A DNA stretch of 64,000 nt from Pseudomonas monsensis (GTDB lineage Bacteria; Pseudomonadota; Gammaproteobacteria; Pseudomonadales; Pseudomonadaceae): positions 4,405,501 through 4,469,500 of the forward strand of contig NZ_CP077087.1 of NCBI RefSeq assembly GCF_014268495.2, given 5' to 3'. Numbering within the stretch: position 1 is the first letter of the stretch; each line of letters starts with the position of its first letter. The notes under the pieces are model-generated. The model was not told where the DNA came from. It did no database searches and saw nothing but the letters and a program-made list of their open reading frames with translations. A program made the translations under genes and the position numbers. This document shows, piece after piece, positions 1-8,417 of the stretch.

Positions 1-278
1 GCTTCGGCACCTTCAAAATCAATGTGTCCGACAAACCGCTATCGCGAGCAGGCTCACTCTTACAAAGGATCGGTGTTTGTCAGGAAAATAGAGAACAGCC
101 TTCACGGCTGTTTTTTTATGCCTGTGTTTTTTGGCGCCCACATGGGGCTCGGGTGCATTCAGATGCACTGCTTTCGAGCCATTGCCGGCAACTCGTCTAT
201 ACATAGTCCGCATAACCGACATCTGGCACGACCACTGCAACCTGCTTCGAGTCTTCCCTCTTCAGCAAGGAACGCCCC
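1..278. other. Left-edge intergenic region
   Basis: No gene could be supported here. Around 37-56 there is a single REP-like half (CGCGAGCAGGCTCAC). A rho-independent terminator follows at 92-117, so an upstream plus-strand gene probably ends just before the window. The remaining ~160 bases lead into codB and should hold its promoter, but I see no convincing -35/-10 pair. Confidence 0.5.
92..117 (+). terminator. Rho-independent terminator
   Basis: A perfect 7-bp stem, AACAGCC / GGCTGTT, with a 5-base loop is followed by a run of T on the plus strand. It would end transcription of a gene lying upstream of the window and insulate codB. Confidence 0.8.
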
Positions 279-1550
279 ATGACGCAGAACGATCCCGGCA
301 ACGACTACCCCCTCAGCGAAGTCCCGATGCACGCTCGCAAAGGCCTGGCCTCGACCGCCATGGTGCTGCTCGGGTTCACCTTCTTCACGGCGACCATGTT
401 TGCCGGCGGCAAGCTCGGTGTGGCGTTCAGTTTCAGCGAGATGCTCGTGGTGATCATCGTCGGCAACCTGCTGCTCGGGCTATACGCCGCCGGCCTGGGT
501 TACATCGCCTTCAAGAGCGGTCTCAATTCGGTGCTGATGGGCCGTTTCTGTTTTGGTGAAGTCGGCAGCAAGCTCAGTGACCTGATCCTCGGCTTCACCC
601 AGATCGGCTGGTACGCCTGGGGCACTGCGACCGCCGCCGTGGTACTCGGCAAATACTTCGATCTCGATGAGGGCACCGTGCTCGGTTTGATGGTGCTGTT
701 CGGCCTGATGTTCTGTGCCACGGCGTATGTCGGTTATCGCGGCCTGGAGATTCTGTCCTACATCGCGGTGCCGGCGATGATGTTGCTGCTGATGCTGTCG
801 ATGTGGGTCGCGACCGTTAAAGTCGGTGGCCTCGATGGTTTGCTGGCCGTGGTGCCGAGCGGTTCGCTGGACTGGTCGACCGCGATCACCCTGGTGTTCG
901 GTACCTTCGTCAGCGGCGCGACCCAGGCCACCAACTGGACCCGCTTCTCGCGTTCGGCGCGGGTGGCGGTGCTGGCCAGCCTGATCGGTTTCTTCGTCGG
1001 CAATGGCCTGATGGTGCTGATCGGCGCCTACGGTGCGATCGTCTATCAACAGCCGGACGTGGTCGAAGTGTTGCTGCTGCAAGGTTTCGCCATGGCCGCG
1101 ATGGCCATGCTGTTGCTCAATATCTGGAGCACCCAGGACAACACCATCTACAACTTCGCCGTCGCCGGCTGCAACCTGCTGCGTACCGGCCGACGCAAAA
1201 CCGTGACCCTCGCCGGTGCAGTGATCGGCACCCTGCTCGCCCTGCTGGGCATGTACGACATGCTGGTGCCGTACCTGATCCTGCTCGGCACCGTCATTCC
1301 GCCGATTGGCGGGGTGATCATGGCCGACTTTTTCTTCCGCTGGCGCGGGCGCTATCCGCGTCTGGCCGACGCCCGGCTGCCGGCGTTCAACTGGCCGGGC
1401 CTGGGGGCTTACGCGGTCGGTACGCTCGCCGCATTCCACTCGCCGTGGGTCGCGCCGCTGGTAGGGATTGCCGCCGCCGCGCTAACGTATGTCATCGTCA
1501 CCGGCCTGCTCGGCGCCCGTCGCGCCAGTGCGCCACTACAAGACCTATAA
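279..1550 (+). CDS. codB: Cytosine permease (NCS1 family)
   Basis: This 423-residue inner-membrane protein is almost entirely hydrophobic, with about twelve membrane segments, as expected of NCS1 nucleobase:cation symporters. The N-terminal block (LSEVPMHARKGLAS, then FTFFTATMFAGGKLG) and the conserved FTQIGWYAWG stretch resemble CodB. An AAGGA ribosome site sits 8 bases before the ATG. Its stop lies 14 bases before codA, so the two form a codBA operon in which CodB imports cytosine and CodA deaminates it. Related NCS1 carriers for other nucleobases are possible, but the codA neighbour makes cytosine the best substrate. Confidence 0.93.
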   Translation: MTQNDPGNDYPLSEVPMHARKGLASTAMVLLGFTFFTATMFAGGKLGVAFSFSEMLVVIIVGNLLLGLYAAGLGYIAFKSGLNSVLMGRFCFGEVGSKLSDLILGFTQIGWYAWGTATAAVVLGKYFDLDEGTVLGLMVLFGLMFCATAYVGYRGLEILSYIAVPAMMLLLMLSMWVATVKVGGLDGLLAVVPSGSLDWSTAITLVFGTFVSGATQATNWTRFSRSARVAVLASLIGFFVGNGLMVLIGAYGAIVYQQPDVVEVLLLQGFAMAAMAMLLLNIWSTQDNTIYNFAVAGCNLLRTGRRKTVTLAGAVIGTLLALLGMYDMLVPYLILLGTVIPPIGGVIMADFFFRWRGRYPRLADARLPAFNWPGLGAYAVGTLAAFHSPWVAPLVGIAAAALTYVIVTGLLGARRASAPLQDL

Positions 1551-1564
1551 GAAGGATTCGCCTG

Positions 1565-2812
1565 ATGCACATCATCAACGCCCGACTGCGCAACCAGGAC
1601 GGTTTGCACGAACTGCACCTGGAAGACGGTCTGATCCGCAGCATCGGTCGCCAGACCGAAGCCCCGAACCTCAACCCCGGCGACCTCGACGCCGGCGGCA
1701 ATCTGGTGGTGCCGCCCTTCGTCGAGCCGCACATCCACCTCGACGCCACCCTCACGGCCGGCGAGCCGCGCTGGAACATGAGCGGCACGCTGTTCGAGGG
1801 CATCGAGTGCTGGGGCGAGCGCAAGGTCACCATCACCGAAGAAGACACCAAGACCCGCGCCAAGAAAACCATTCAAGCACTGGCCGCCCACGGCATCCAG
1901 CATGTGCGCACCCACGTCGATGTCACCGATCCGCAACTCACGGCGCTGAAGGCCATGCTCGAAGTGCGCGAGGAAAGCCGACACCTGATCGACCTGCAAA
2001 TCGTCGCGTTCCCGCAGGAAGGCATCGAGTCTTACCGCAACGGTCGCGAGCTGATGGAAGAAGCGATTCGCATGGGCGCCGACGTGGTCGGCGGCATTCC
2101 GCATTTCGAATACACCCGCGATCAGGGCGTCAGTTCCGTGAAATTCCTGATGGACCTGGCCGAACGCACCGGTTGCCTGGTGGACGTGCACTGCGACGAA
2201 ACCGACGACCCGCATTCGCGCTTCCTCGAAGTGCTCGCCGAAGAAGCGCGCAGCCGTGACATGGGCGCACGGGTCACCGCCAGCCACACCACGGCGATGG
2301 GTTCTTACGACAACGCTTACTGCGCCAAACTGTTCCGCCTGCTTGGCCACTCCGGGATCAGTTTCGTCTCCTGCCCGACCGAAAGCATCCACCTGCAGGG
2401 GCGCTTCGACAACTTCCCGAAACGTCGGGGCGTGACGCGGGTCAACGAGTTGCTGGAGGCCGGGATGAACGTGTGTTTCGGCCAGGACTCGATCGTCGAT
2501 CCATGGTATCCGCTGGGCAACGGCAACATCCTGCGCGTGCTTGAAGCCGGGTTGCACATCTGCCACATGCTCGGTTATCGCAACCTGCAAAGTGCGCTGG
2601 ATCTGGTCACCGACAACAGCGCCAAAGCCATGCACCTGGGCGAGCGATACGGGTTGGAACAAGGGCGCCCGGCGAATCTGTTGATACTTTCGGCGGACAG
2701 CGATTACGAGGTGATTCGCAGTCAGGGCTTGCCGTTGTATTCGATTCGCGGCGGCGAGGTGTTGATGAAGCGGCAGATGCCGGTGGTGGAGTTCAGTGGT
2801 GAGCTGAGCTGA
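1565..2812 (+). CDS. codA: Cytosine deaminase
   Basis: This 415-residue protein is an amidohydrolase-fold enzyme that converts cytosine to uracil and ammonia in pyrimidine salvage. The metal motif H-x-H is seen at His56/His58 (EPHIHLD), followed by the later metal and catalytic stretches DVHCDETDD, TASHTTAM and CFGQDSIVDPW expected for CodA. The length is close to the E. coli enzyme. I chose the ATG at 1565 because AGAAGGA lies just upstream and it begins right after the codB stop. An in-frame upstream extension inside codB has no support. A REP pair follows the gene. Confidence 0.95.
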   Translation: MHIINARLRNQDGLHELHLEDGLIRSIGRQTEAPNLNPGDLDAGGNLVVPPFVEPHIHLDATLTAGEPRWNMSGTLFEGIECWGERKVTITEEDTKTRAKKTIQALAAHGIQHVRTHVDVTDPQLTALKAMLEVREESRHLIDLQIVAFPQEGIESYRNGRELMEEAIRMGADVVGGIPHFEYTRDQGVSSVKFLMDLAERTGCLVDVHCDETDDPHSRFLEVLAEEARSRDMGARVTASHTTAMGSYDNAYCAKLFRLLGHSGISFVSCPTESIHLQGRFDNFPKRRGVTRVNELLEAGMNVCFGQDSIVDPWYPLGNGNILRVLEAGLHICHMLGYRNLQSALDLVTDNSAKAMHLGERYGLEQGRPANLLILSADSDYEVIRSQGLPLYSIRGGEVLMKRQMPVVEFSGELS

Positions 2813-2834
2813 GATTTGTGTTGGAGCTCATGGC

Positions 2835-2966
2835 GCCATCGCTAGCAAGCCAGGCTCCCACAGGGGTTGGTGGTGAATGTACACCCACTCCTACAGGGGT
2901 TCAGTGGCGTACACAAATGAGGTGTTCAACACAAACCCTGTGGGAGCCTGGCTTGCCAGCGATGGC
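2835..2966. repeat. REPIN (inverted REP pair)
   Basis: Two near-identical arms of about 30 bases (core AAGCCAGGCTCCCACAGGG and its complement) face each other across roughly 70 bases. They lie between the convergent genes codA and the DapF-like gene, the usual place for Pseudomonas REPINs. Confidence 0.85.
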
Positions 2967-2976
2967 GTCTTAGAAT

Positions 2977-3957
2977 TCAGCCCATCAACCGCGCTGTACC
3001 AAACAACCTGACCCTGCGCAATTCACCGCCTGCTTCTTCGAGCAATATCGGCGCCGTGCCGCCGGGCATCACCACCTGCACTTCACCGGCCGCCACCCAA
3101 CCCACCCGCCACGCCGCCGATGCTACGGCACTGGCACTGGTGCCGGAAGACGCCGTCGGCCCCTCGCCGCGTTCGAACACTCGGGCGAGGATTTTCTGTG
3201 GTGAGTCGAGCACCGCCCATTGCAGATTGACGCCGGCCGGGCATGGATTTCCGGCACCGGTGGGCATGGCGTAGGCGATTGCGGTCAACCCTTGGTTCAG
3301 CGGTGACTCACGCATCTGTTGATTGCTCGGCAATGCCGCCCGGTCATCCAGCAGCGTCACGCAATGCGGATTGCCGATACGCACAAACTGGCTATGTGAC
3401 CATGCCGGATCGAGTGTCGCCAGTGGCTTTACCACACTCACTTCTCGCCCATTGAAGTCGGCGCTTTCGACGTTCTGCGCACCCACTGCGCGCGCCCCGA
3501 AACCGGGTTGGCCAAGATCGAGCCAAAAGCCTTGAACGCCTTCGACTTCGGCCGGTTTCACCGAGGTTTCCACGGCATCACCCTTGTCGTGATGTACGCG
3601 CAACAACGCGCCCTCCTCCGGCATCACGCCTTGCTCGGTCAGCGCCTGCGAAAAAATCGTCAGGCCATTGCCACTGCGCTCGGCAAGTGTGCCGTCGGTG
3701 TTGACGATCAGTACGTCGAATGGCGGCGACGTCTGGAACGAGCCGATCAGCAGGCCGTCGCTACGGTGGGATTTGCTCCCCGCGGGACGCTGCCCTTCGG
3801 GCCAGTCGCAGCACAGCGTGATGGCTGCGCGGCTCCACGCCTGTCTCGACAAGGCACACTGCGCGGCCGTCATCGGCAGACCGATCCCCGCCTCGCGAAG
3901 TGCCTGAGGCGAAACCACCCCGTAGACATTGCCCCGTGCATCGTAAAATCGCGTCAT
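2977..3957 (-). CDS. DapF-fold epimerase-like protein with both catalytic Cys replaced
   Basis: This 326-residue protein has the diaminopimelate-epimerase (PLP-independent racemase) fold. The TDGTLAERSGNG block, FVRIGNPHCV and FERGEGPTASSGTS line up with the family motifs. In true DapF the two motifs carry the acid/base cysteines (CGNG and ACGTG). Here they are Ser95 and Ser271. The protein may therefore be a different isomerase or dehydratase, or a non-catalytic binder. It is unlikely to be the housekeeping DapF. A strong AAGGAC ribosome site precedes the ATG at 3957. It is monocistronic and convergent with codA. Confidence 0.75.
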   Translation of the reverse strand: MTRFYDARGNVYGVVSPQALREAGIGLPMTAAQCALSRQAWSRAAITLCCDWPEGQRPAGSKSHRSDGLLIGSFQTSPPFDVLIVNTDGTLAERSGNGLTIFSQALTEQGVMPEEGALLRVHHDKGDAVETSVKPAEVEGVQGFWLDLGQPGFGARAVGAQNVESADFNGREVSVVKPLATLDPAWSHSQFVRIGNPHCVTLLDDRAALPSNQQMRESPLNQGLTAIAYAMPTGAGNPCPAGVNLQWAVLDSPQKILARVFERGEGPTASSGTSASAVASAAWRVGWVAAGEVQVVMPGGTAPILLEEAGGELRRVRLFGTARLMG

Positions 3958-4011
3958 CCCCCGTCCTTACCGTTCAATCCCCCTGAAGCTGCCACTGTAA
4001 AACGCAATCCC

Positions 4012-4104
4012 CTGCAGGAGCGAGCCTGCTCGCGAAGGCGGTGTGTCAATCGCCACATTCATTACCCGAATCAGCGTTTTCGCGAGCAGGCGAACGCCTA
4101 CGGG
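4012..4104. repeat. REPIN
   Basis: An arm with GAGCGAGCCTGCTCGCGAAG and an opposed arm TTCGCGAGCAGGCGAACGCC lie about 40 bases apart, in the gap between two divergent genes. Confidence 0.8.
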
Positions 4105-4200
4105 TTAGGATGTCGACTGCACTCCCCCGGAACCTGCGATCGAACCTCGACGCGCTATCAATGTCCTTCGGGGACGCGATGTTTTTTGCCAAGGAACGAT

Positions 4201-5352
4201 ATGACCAGCCTCAACCCCCAAGACACCTTCGTCCCCGGACGCCTGCAACAGATGTCGACGCGCATCGCCTTTTTCATCGCCGGCCTCGGCATTGCCGCGT
4301 GGGCGCCTTTGGTGCCATACGCCAAGGCCCGCGCCGGGCTCGATGAAGGCACGCTCGGCTTGTTGCTGTTGTGCCTCGGCGTCGGTTCGATTCTGGCGAT
4401 GCCGCTGGCGGGGATTCTCGCCGCGCGCTTCGGCTGCCGCAGAGTGGCGACTGGCGGCACCTTGCTGATCTGCATGGCATTGCCGCTGCTGGCGACGGTG
4501 TCGTCGATTCCGGCGCTGATCGCCACGCTGTTCATGTTTGGCGCCGGGCTTGGCACGGTGGATTCGACAGTGAACCTGCAAGCGGTGATCGTCGAACGGG
4601 CCAGCGGCAAAAACATGATGTCGGGCTTTCACGGCTTGTTCAGCCTCGGCGGGATCGTCGGCGCCGCCGGCGTGAGTGCCCTGCTCGGCCTCGGTCTGTC
4701 GCCGCTGGGCGCGATGCTGGTGGTGGTGGCGGTGTTGGTCGCCGCGTTGTTCAAGTGCGTGCCGCACATGTTGCCCTACGGCAGCGAAAGCTCAGGTCCC
4801 GCATTCGCCATTCCCCACGGCATCGTGCTGTTCATTGGCGGGATGTGCTTTATCGTCTTCCTCACCGAAGGCGCGGCGCTGGACTGGAGCGCGGTATTCC
4901 TGGCGCAAGAGCGCGGGATCGACACCGCCTATGCCGGACTCGGTTACGCGGCATTTGCCCTGACCATGACCGCCGGACGTTTGATGGGTGACCGGATTGT
5001 TCGGATTGTCGGGGCGACGCGGATCATTCTGTTTGGCGGCCTGTTGGCATCCGCCGGACTGTTTCTGGCGACGTTCGCACCGAGTTGGGAGGCTGCACTG
5101 GTCGGTTATGCGCTGGTCGGCGCCGGCTGTTCGAACATCGTGCCGGTGCTGTATACGGCGGTGGGCAAGCAGACGGTGATGCCGGAAAGCATCGCAGTGC
5201 CGGCGATTACTACGTTGGGTTATGCGGGGATTCTGGCGGGACCGGCTGTGATTGGTTTTGTTGCCCATGCCAGTAGTTTGAGTTTTGCTTTTGGGCTGAT
5301 GGCAGTGCTGCTGGTGGCGGTGGCGATTGGTGGGAAGGTATTGAGAGTCTGA
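4201..5352 (+). CDS. MFS transporter, YbjJ-like
   Basis: This 383-residue membrane protein has about twelve hydrophobic segments and the MFS loop 2-3 signature (GILAARFGCRRV). The conserved GSDS-like block here reads GAGLGTVDSTVN, followed by MSGFHGLFSLGG, which is characteristic of the YbjJ branch of the superfamily. The substrate is unknown. An AAGGA site lies 6 bases before the ATG at 4201. A much longer in-frame upstream extension crosses the REPIN and is rejected. The gene stands alone, divergent from the DapF-like gene and followed by a repeat element. Confidence 0.85.
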   Translation: MTSLNPQDTFVPGRLQQMSTRIAFFIAGLGIAAWAPLVPYAKARAGLDEGTLGLLLLCLGVGSILAMPLAGILAARFGCRRVATGGTLLICMALPLLATVSSIPALIATLFMFGAGLGTVDSTVNLQAVIVERASGKNMMSGFHGLFSLGGIVGAAGVSALLGLGLSPLGAMLVVVAVLVAALFKCVPHMLPYGSESSGPAFAIPHGIVLFIGGMCFIVFLTEGAALDWSAVFLAQERGIDTAYAGLGYAAFALTMTAGRLMGDRIVRIVGATRIILFGGLLASAGLFLATFAPSWEAALVGYALVGAGCSNIVPVLYTAVGKQTVMPESIAVPAITTLGYAGILAGPAVIGFVAHASSLSFAFGLMAVLLVAVAIGGKVLRV

Positions 5353-5381
5353 ACTTAGTGCACTTGCCAGATTGTTGTTTT

Positions 5382-5404
5382 GGGGTTGGGGTTGGGGTTG
5401 GGGG
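5382..5404 (+). repeat. (GGGGTT)n tract, candidate G-quadruplex
   Basis: Four runs of four or five G separated by exactly TT sit directly beside the left end of the inverted-repeat element. The pattern matches the strict G-quadruplex rule and the ciliate telomere repeat. Confidence 0.9.
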
Positions 5405-5405
5405 C

Positions 5406-6055
5406 ATATCCGTTGCTGCGGGTGTTGCCGCTGGCGGTTACTCACTTTTCCAAACGCCGGAATGCCGGCCCAGCGAAAAGTAAGCAAAAGCCAAGCAGAT
5501 CAAAAGATCGTCCGATCGCGGCCCGAGCCTTCGGCAGCGCCTACAGGGAGGTTGAGTACATCGGTCAAAGATTGGTCGGCTGTCAGGCCGCCTTCGCGAG
5601 CAAGCTCGCTCCCACAGTAAGGTTGAGTACCCCCGCCAGAACTTGGTCGGCTGTCAGGCCGCCATCGCTGGCAAGCCAGCTCCCACAGAAAAGCAAAGGC
5701 AGCACACAGCACACAGCCCTTGCTTCTCACCACTCAATACAATGAGCGTTAGCTCGAGTACCGCTTTTGATCTCAGCGCCCGTCGGCAGGCTGAGTGGAG
5801 GGATTTAGCCGGGGGTGGGAGCGTAGCGACCGTTTGGCGCAGCCAAACACATCGAGAGGAGGTGCAGCGCAGCAAACCGGAGGCGATGCCCCCGGATCAA
5901 TCCCGGAGCGAAGGGACCCGAGCCACGGCGAGGGCCGAACGTCAGGGTAAAGCCTTTTTGGTTATTTTTTCGCTGGGCCGGCATTCCGGCGTCTGGAAAA
6001 AGTGACCCGCCGTAAGGGCGGAACCCTAATCAGCAACACCCGCAGCAACGGATAT
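5406..6055. mobile_element. Gene-free element bounded by ~80-bp inverted arms
   Basis: The left arm starts ATATCCGTTGCTGCGGGTG and runs to about 5486. The right arm (about 5951-6055) is its reverse complement with small differences, including the shared core ACGCCGGAATGCCGGCCCAG. The roughly 460 bases between them hold no convincing ORF. They carry two short direct repeats with the phrase TTGGTCGGCTGTCAGGCCGCC, each followed by a REP core, plus a GATCGCGGCCCGAGCC repeat that recurs at 48.06 kb. It is probably a non-autonomous repeat of the fluorescent pseudomonads. No transposase is present and no target-site duplication was identified. Confidence 0.65.
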
Positions 6056-6082
6056 TCACCCAATCACCCAATCACCCAATCA
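6056..6082. repeat. CACCCAAT tandem repeat
   Basis: Three tandem copies of an 8-base C-rich unit lie immediately outside the right arm of the element. Read on the minus strand they are G-rich, mirroring the GGGGTT tract outside the left arm. They end at the stop codon of the fecA remnant. Confidence 0.85.
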
Positions 6083-6083
6083 A

Positions 6084-7244
6084 TCAAAACCCCACACTGG
6101 CCTGCACAAAAAACGTCCTCGGCGCCCCCACATACATCCCCGAGTTGTTATCACTCGAACGGGTGAAGTACTGCTTGTCGAAGACGTTCTTCACCCCGGC
6201 ACCCAACTTCAGGTTCGACACCTGCGGCCCGAAGTCATACCCCCCGCGCACGTTCCAGGTCACGTAACCCGGGATGTCGCCGTACTGCCCGTCGGCCGTG
6301 CCTTCGGTGATGTAGTTGCCGTTGAAGCTGCCGTCGGCATTCACACCGGTGCCCGGCGAACGCTGTTTGGACTGGGCGAAACCGTCAATGTTGTAGGTCC
6401 AGCGGTTGATGTCGTAACGCAAACCGACGGTCGCCACCTGACGCGAATAGAACGGCAGATCACGGCCCTTGAAGCCCGGAATTTCGCCTTCGTAGGTCGC
6501 ACGGGTGTAAGTGAAACCGGCGTTGGCGGTCAGGCCGTCAAGACGCGGATCCAGCGCCGCCATGTCGTAGTGCATCGAGGCTTCGATGCCTTGGTGCTTG
6601 GTCGCGCCGAGGTTGGTCCAGCCCACGTCGTTGCTGATGTATTGCAGTTCGTCGTCGAAGTCGATGTAGAACAGCGTCACCTCACCGCCCCACACATCAT
6701 CGTTGTAGCGCGTGCCAATCTCGTAGGTCTTGGCTTTTTCCGGCTCCAGGCCATTGGCGGTCTGGTCACCCGAGCCGCCCTGCCCCAACTGAAAATACTG
6801 CAGGCTGCCGAACGAGGTTTCGTAGTTGGCGAACAGCTTCCACGCATCCGACAGGTGATACATCACGCTCAGCGCCGGCAACGGTTCGTTGCTTTCGATG
6901 CTGCGGTTTTTCGCCTGTACCGGTTTGCCGGCGGTGTCGAGCACGGCGCGGTCATGCCAGTCGGTGCTGATGTGTTCGAAGCGAATGCCTGGGGTGACGG
7001 TCCAGTTGCCGACGTCGATTTTGTTGTCGACGTTCGCGCCCTGCTCGACCATCGCTTCGCGGCGGATCACCGTGCGCGCCCCGGGGTGGTTCTGCACCAC
7101 AGCGGCGTCGGCGTCACCGAGCCAGTCGCCGACCACTTTGATGTCGGTCACGCCGAGCTCCAGCGGGCCATTGCTGGCGGCGGAAGTCGCGGCAGGCGCA
7201 AGGGTTACCGAACCTTCGTTGATCTGATACTCCAGACCGCTGCC
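6084..7244 (-). pseudogene. Remnant of a FecA-type TonB-dependent receptor
   Basis: The C-terminal ~300 residues form a good TonB-dependent outer-membrane barrel, ending in an aromatic (FVQASVGF) as these proteins do. It has FecA-like blocks such as GLEPEKAKTYEIGTRY and NLGATKHQGIEASMHYD. The N-terminal part is broken. It begins inside the signalling domain (GLEYQINEGSVTL), continues into the start of the plug (VVQNHPGARTVIRREAMVEQ), then jumps near 7030 straight to the barrel (DNKIDVGNWTVTPG), so about 250 residues of plug and early barrel are missing. There is no start codon or signal peptide of its own. It cannot be a working ferric-citrate or siderophore receptor. Confidence 0.88.
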
Positions 7245-7365
7245 CCTTGCACAGGGGGTGACCAACCCCGGCAATCGGCTTACCGTTGAGGTCGGTCCGG
7301 GAGAACGCTTCGAGGACCTTGCCACCGTGAGTGGTGGAGTCGCCCAAGCGAATGGCGTCTTTCAT
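7243..7365 (-). pseudogene. Truncated PAAR-domain protein (T6SS spike tip)
   Basis: The ATG at 7365 has a strong AAAGGAG site and encodes 41 residues (MKDAIRLGDSTTHGG..., GVGHPLCKG) typical of the start of a stand-alone PAAR protein, the cone that caps VgrG. At about 7244 the homology stops within a run shared with the fecA remnant, and the frame goes on into nonsense. Two thirds of the domain is missing. It is the last gene of the hcp-vgrG-rhs series and lies 4 bases after the preceding gene. Confidence 0.85.
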
Positions 7366-7369
7366 GTTG

Positions 7370-7765
7370 TCACTCCTTTGACCATGGCCTGTTTATTTGC
7401 ACGGACACACGATGCAGACCGTCAACAGTTCTGCAAAAATTGCCCTTGGTGCGAAATGCTTCCTTGAGCGGCATCTTTTCATCGTCGTCACCATCCTCAA
7501 GACATCTATAGTCGCTGCCGCCCAACGCCGAGAGCATGGTTTGGTAAAGGCTCAATGACTTGAAATTGACCTGAAGCCACAGAACGCTCTCACTTTCATA
7601 GATCAATCTAGCGTCATAATCAGCGCTGCTGTTGAGCGACTGATCTTTCAGGTAGAGGTCACCAGGCTGTTGCACGCGAACACATGCGCCGCTGCCCTCT
7701 AGTTCCTTCATTACTTTGCTGGCTGAGGTGGTGTCGTCGAACACCAGCTTGCATTCATAACTCAT
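7370..7765 (-). CDS. Hypothetical protein in T6SS cluster (adaptor or immunity candidate)
   Basis: This 131-residue soluble acidic protein is not recognised. The ATG at 7765 (MSYECKLVFDD) is preferred. A TTG at 7798 would add 11 residues and has no better ribosome site. No signal peptide or membrane segment is seen. It lies between the Rhs immunity candidate and the PAAR stub, 4 bases from the latter, so it is probably co-transcribed with PAAR. Possible roles are an orphan immunity protein or a chaperone for PAAR loading. Its base composition is lower in GC than the neighbouring vgrG, as is common for toxin-immunity cargo. Confidence 0.6.
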   Translation of the reverse strand: MSYECKLVFDDTTSASKVMKELEGSGACVRVQQPGDLYLKDQSLNSSADYDARLIYESESVLWLQVNFKSLSLYQTMLSALGGSDYRCLEDGDDDEKMPLKEAFRTKGNFCRTVDGLHRVSVQINRPWSKE

Positions 7766-7955
7766 TGCAAAAACAAACCCGCCCCCACTATTGTCCAACC
7801 TGCATTGTGTATTTGTCCGGGATTGTGTTTTGAGCCTTGCGATTAAAATTTCTCATGAACCGACTGCACTATCTTTGTAGTTCTGGCCTAAGTAATGCTG
7901 GAGAGATTCTCTCCAGCCATTATTATCTGAGCCCGACAAAAAAACAGAGGATGGC

Positions 7956-8417
7956 TTAGCTGCGCCCTCCAAGGAATCGATTAAAACTACTAATAAAATC
8001 TTTCCTCAGACCCGGCAATATTTTTTTCAGGATCAAAAAGTAAAGATAGATAGGGGTTGGACCATCGCCCTCCTCTTCCCAAACCTCCTCTGTACCATAG
8101 CAATAGAGCACACCTCGGATGAAATTTGCAAAATCTTCATCTTCCTTGCGACTTTGCTGCTCCATTTTCCAGAGATCGACAGTGAGCTTCTTTCGAAGTA
8201 CCTCATCACTTTCGATACGCTCGCGCAAGATGGCCTCTTTCAAGAACGGCACTAACTTTTCCAACTTGCTGGCAGCAATAGTTTTTAATTCACCTCTTTG
8301 GATAAGACCCATTAGATAACTAGCGTACTCACGCGTCATCTCGCCATAAGAAACATTCGCATCAAGCAACTGCTCCTCCAGATCATCAAACTCTTTAACT
8401 TCAATACTATCAATCAT
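7956..8417 (-). CDS. Putative immunity protein for the Rhs toxin
   Basis: This 153-residue protein is acidic in its first half and predicted largely helical, with no signal peptide, so it would be cytoplasmic. The ATG overlaps the rhs stop by 4 bases (ATGA), the normal arrangement for translationally coupled toxin and immunity genes. The sequence family is not recognised and the assignment rests on position. A cytoplasmic location fits a toxin acting on nucleotides or nucleic acid. It is relatively AT-rich, like the toxin tail. Confidence 0.7.
   Translation of the reverse strand: MIDSIEVKEFDDLEEQLLDANVSYGEMTREYASYLMGLIQRGELKTIAASKLEKLVPFLKEAILRERIESDEVLRKKLTVDLWKMEQQSRKEDEDFANFIRGVLYCYGTEEVWEEEGDGPTPIYLYFLILKKILPGLRKDFISSFNRFLGGRS

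Noticed and set aside
480..2662. Long minus-strand frames opposite codB and codA
   Set aside because: They are high-GC third-position shadows. CodB and CodA motifs are unambiguous on the plus strand.
4012..4200. In-frame N-terminal extension of the YbjJ-like transporter
   Set aside because: It crosses a REPIN and the promoter region. The ATG at 4201 has a proper ribosome site and starts the membrane protein.
5500..5990. Short frames inside the inverted-repeat element
   Set aside because: They read through REP cores and repeated phrases and show no protein-like composition.
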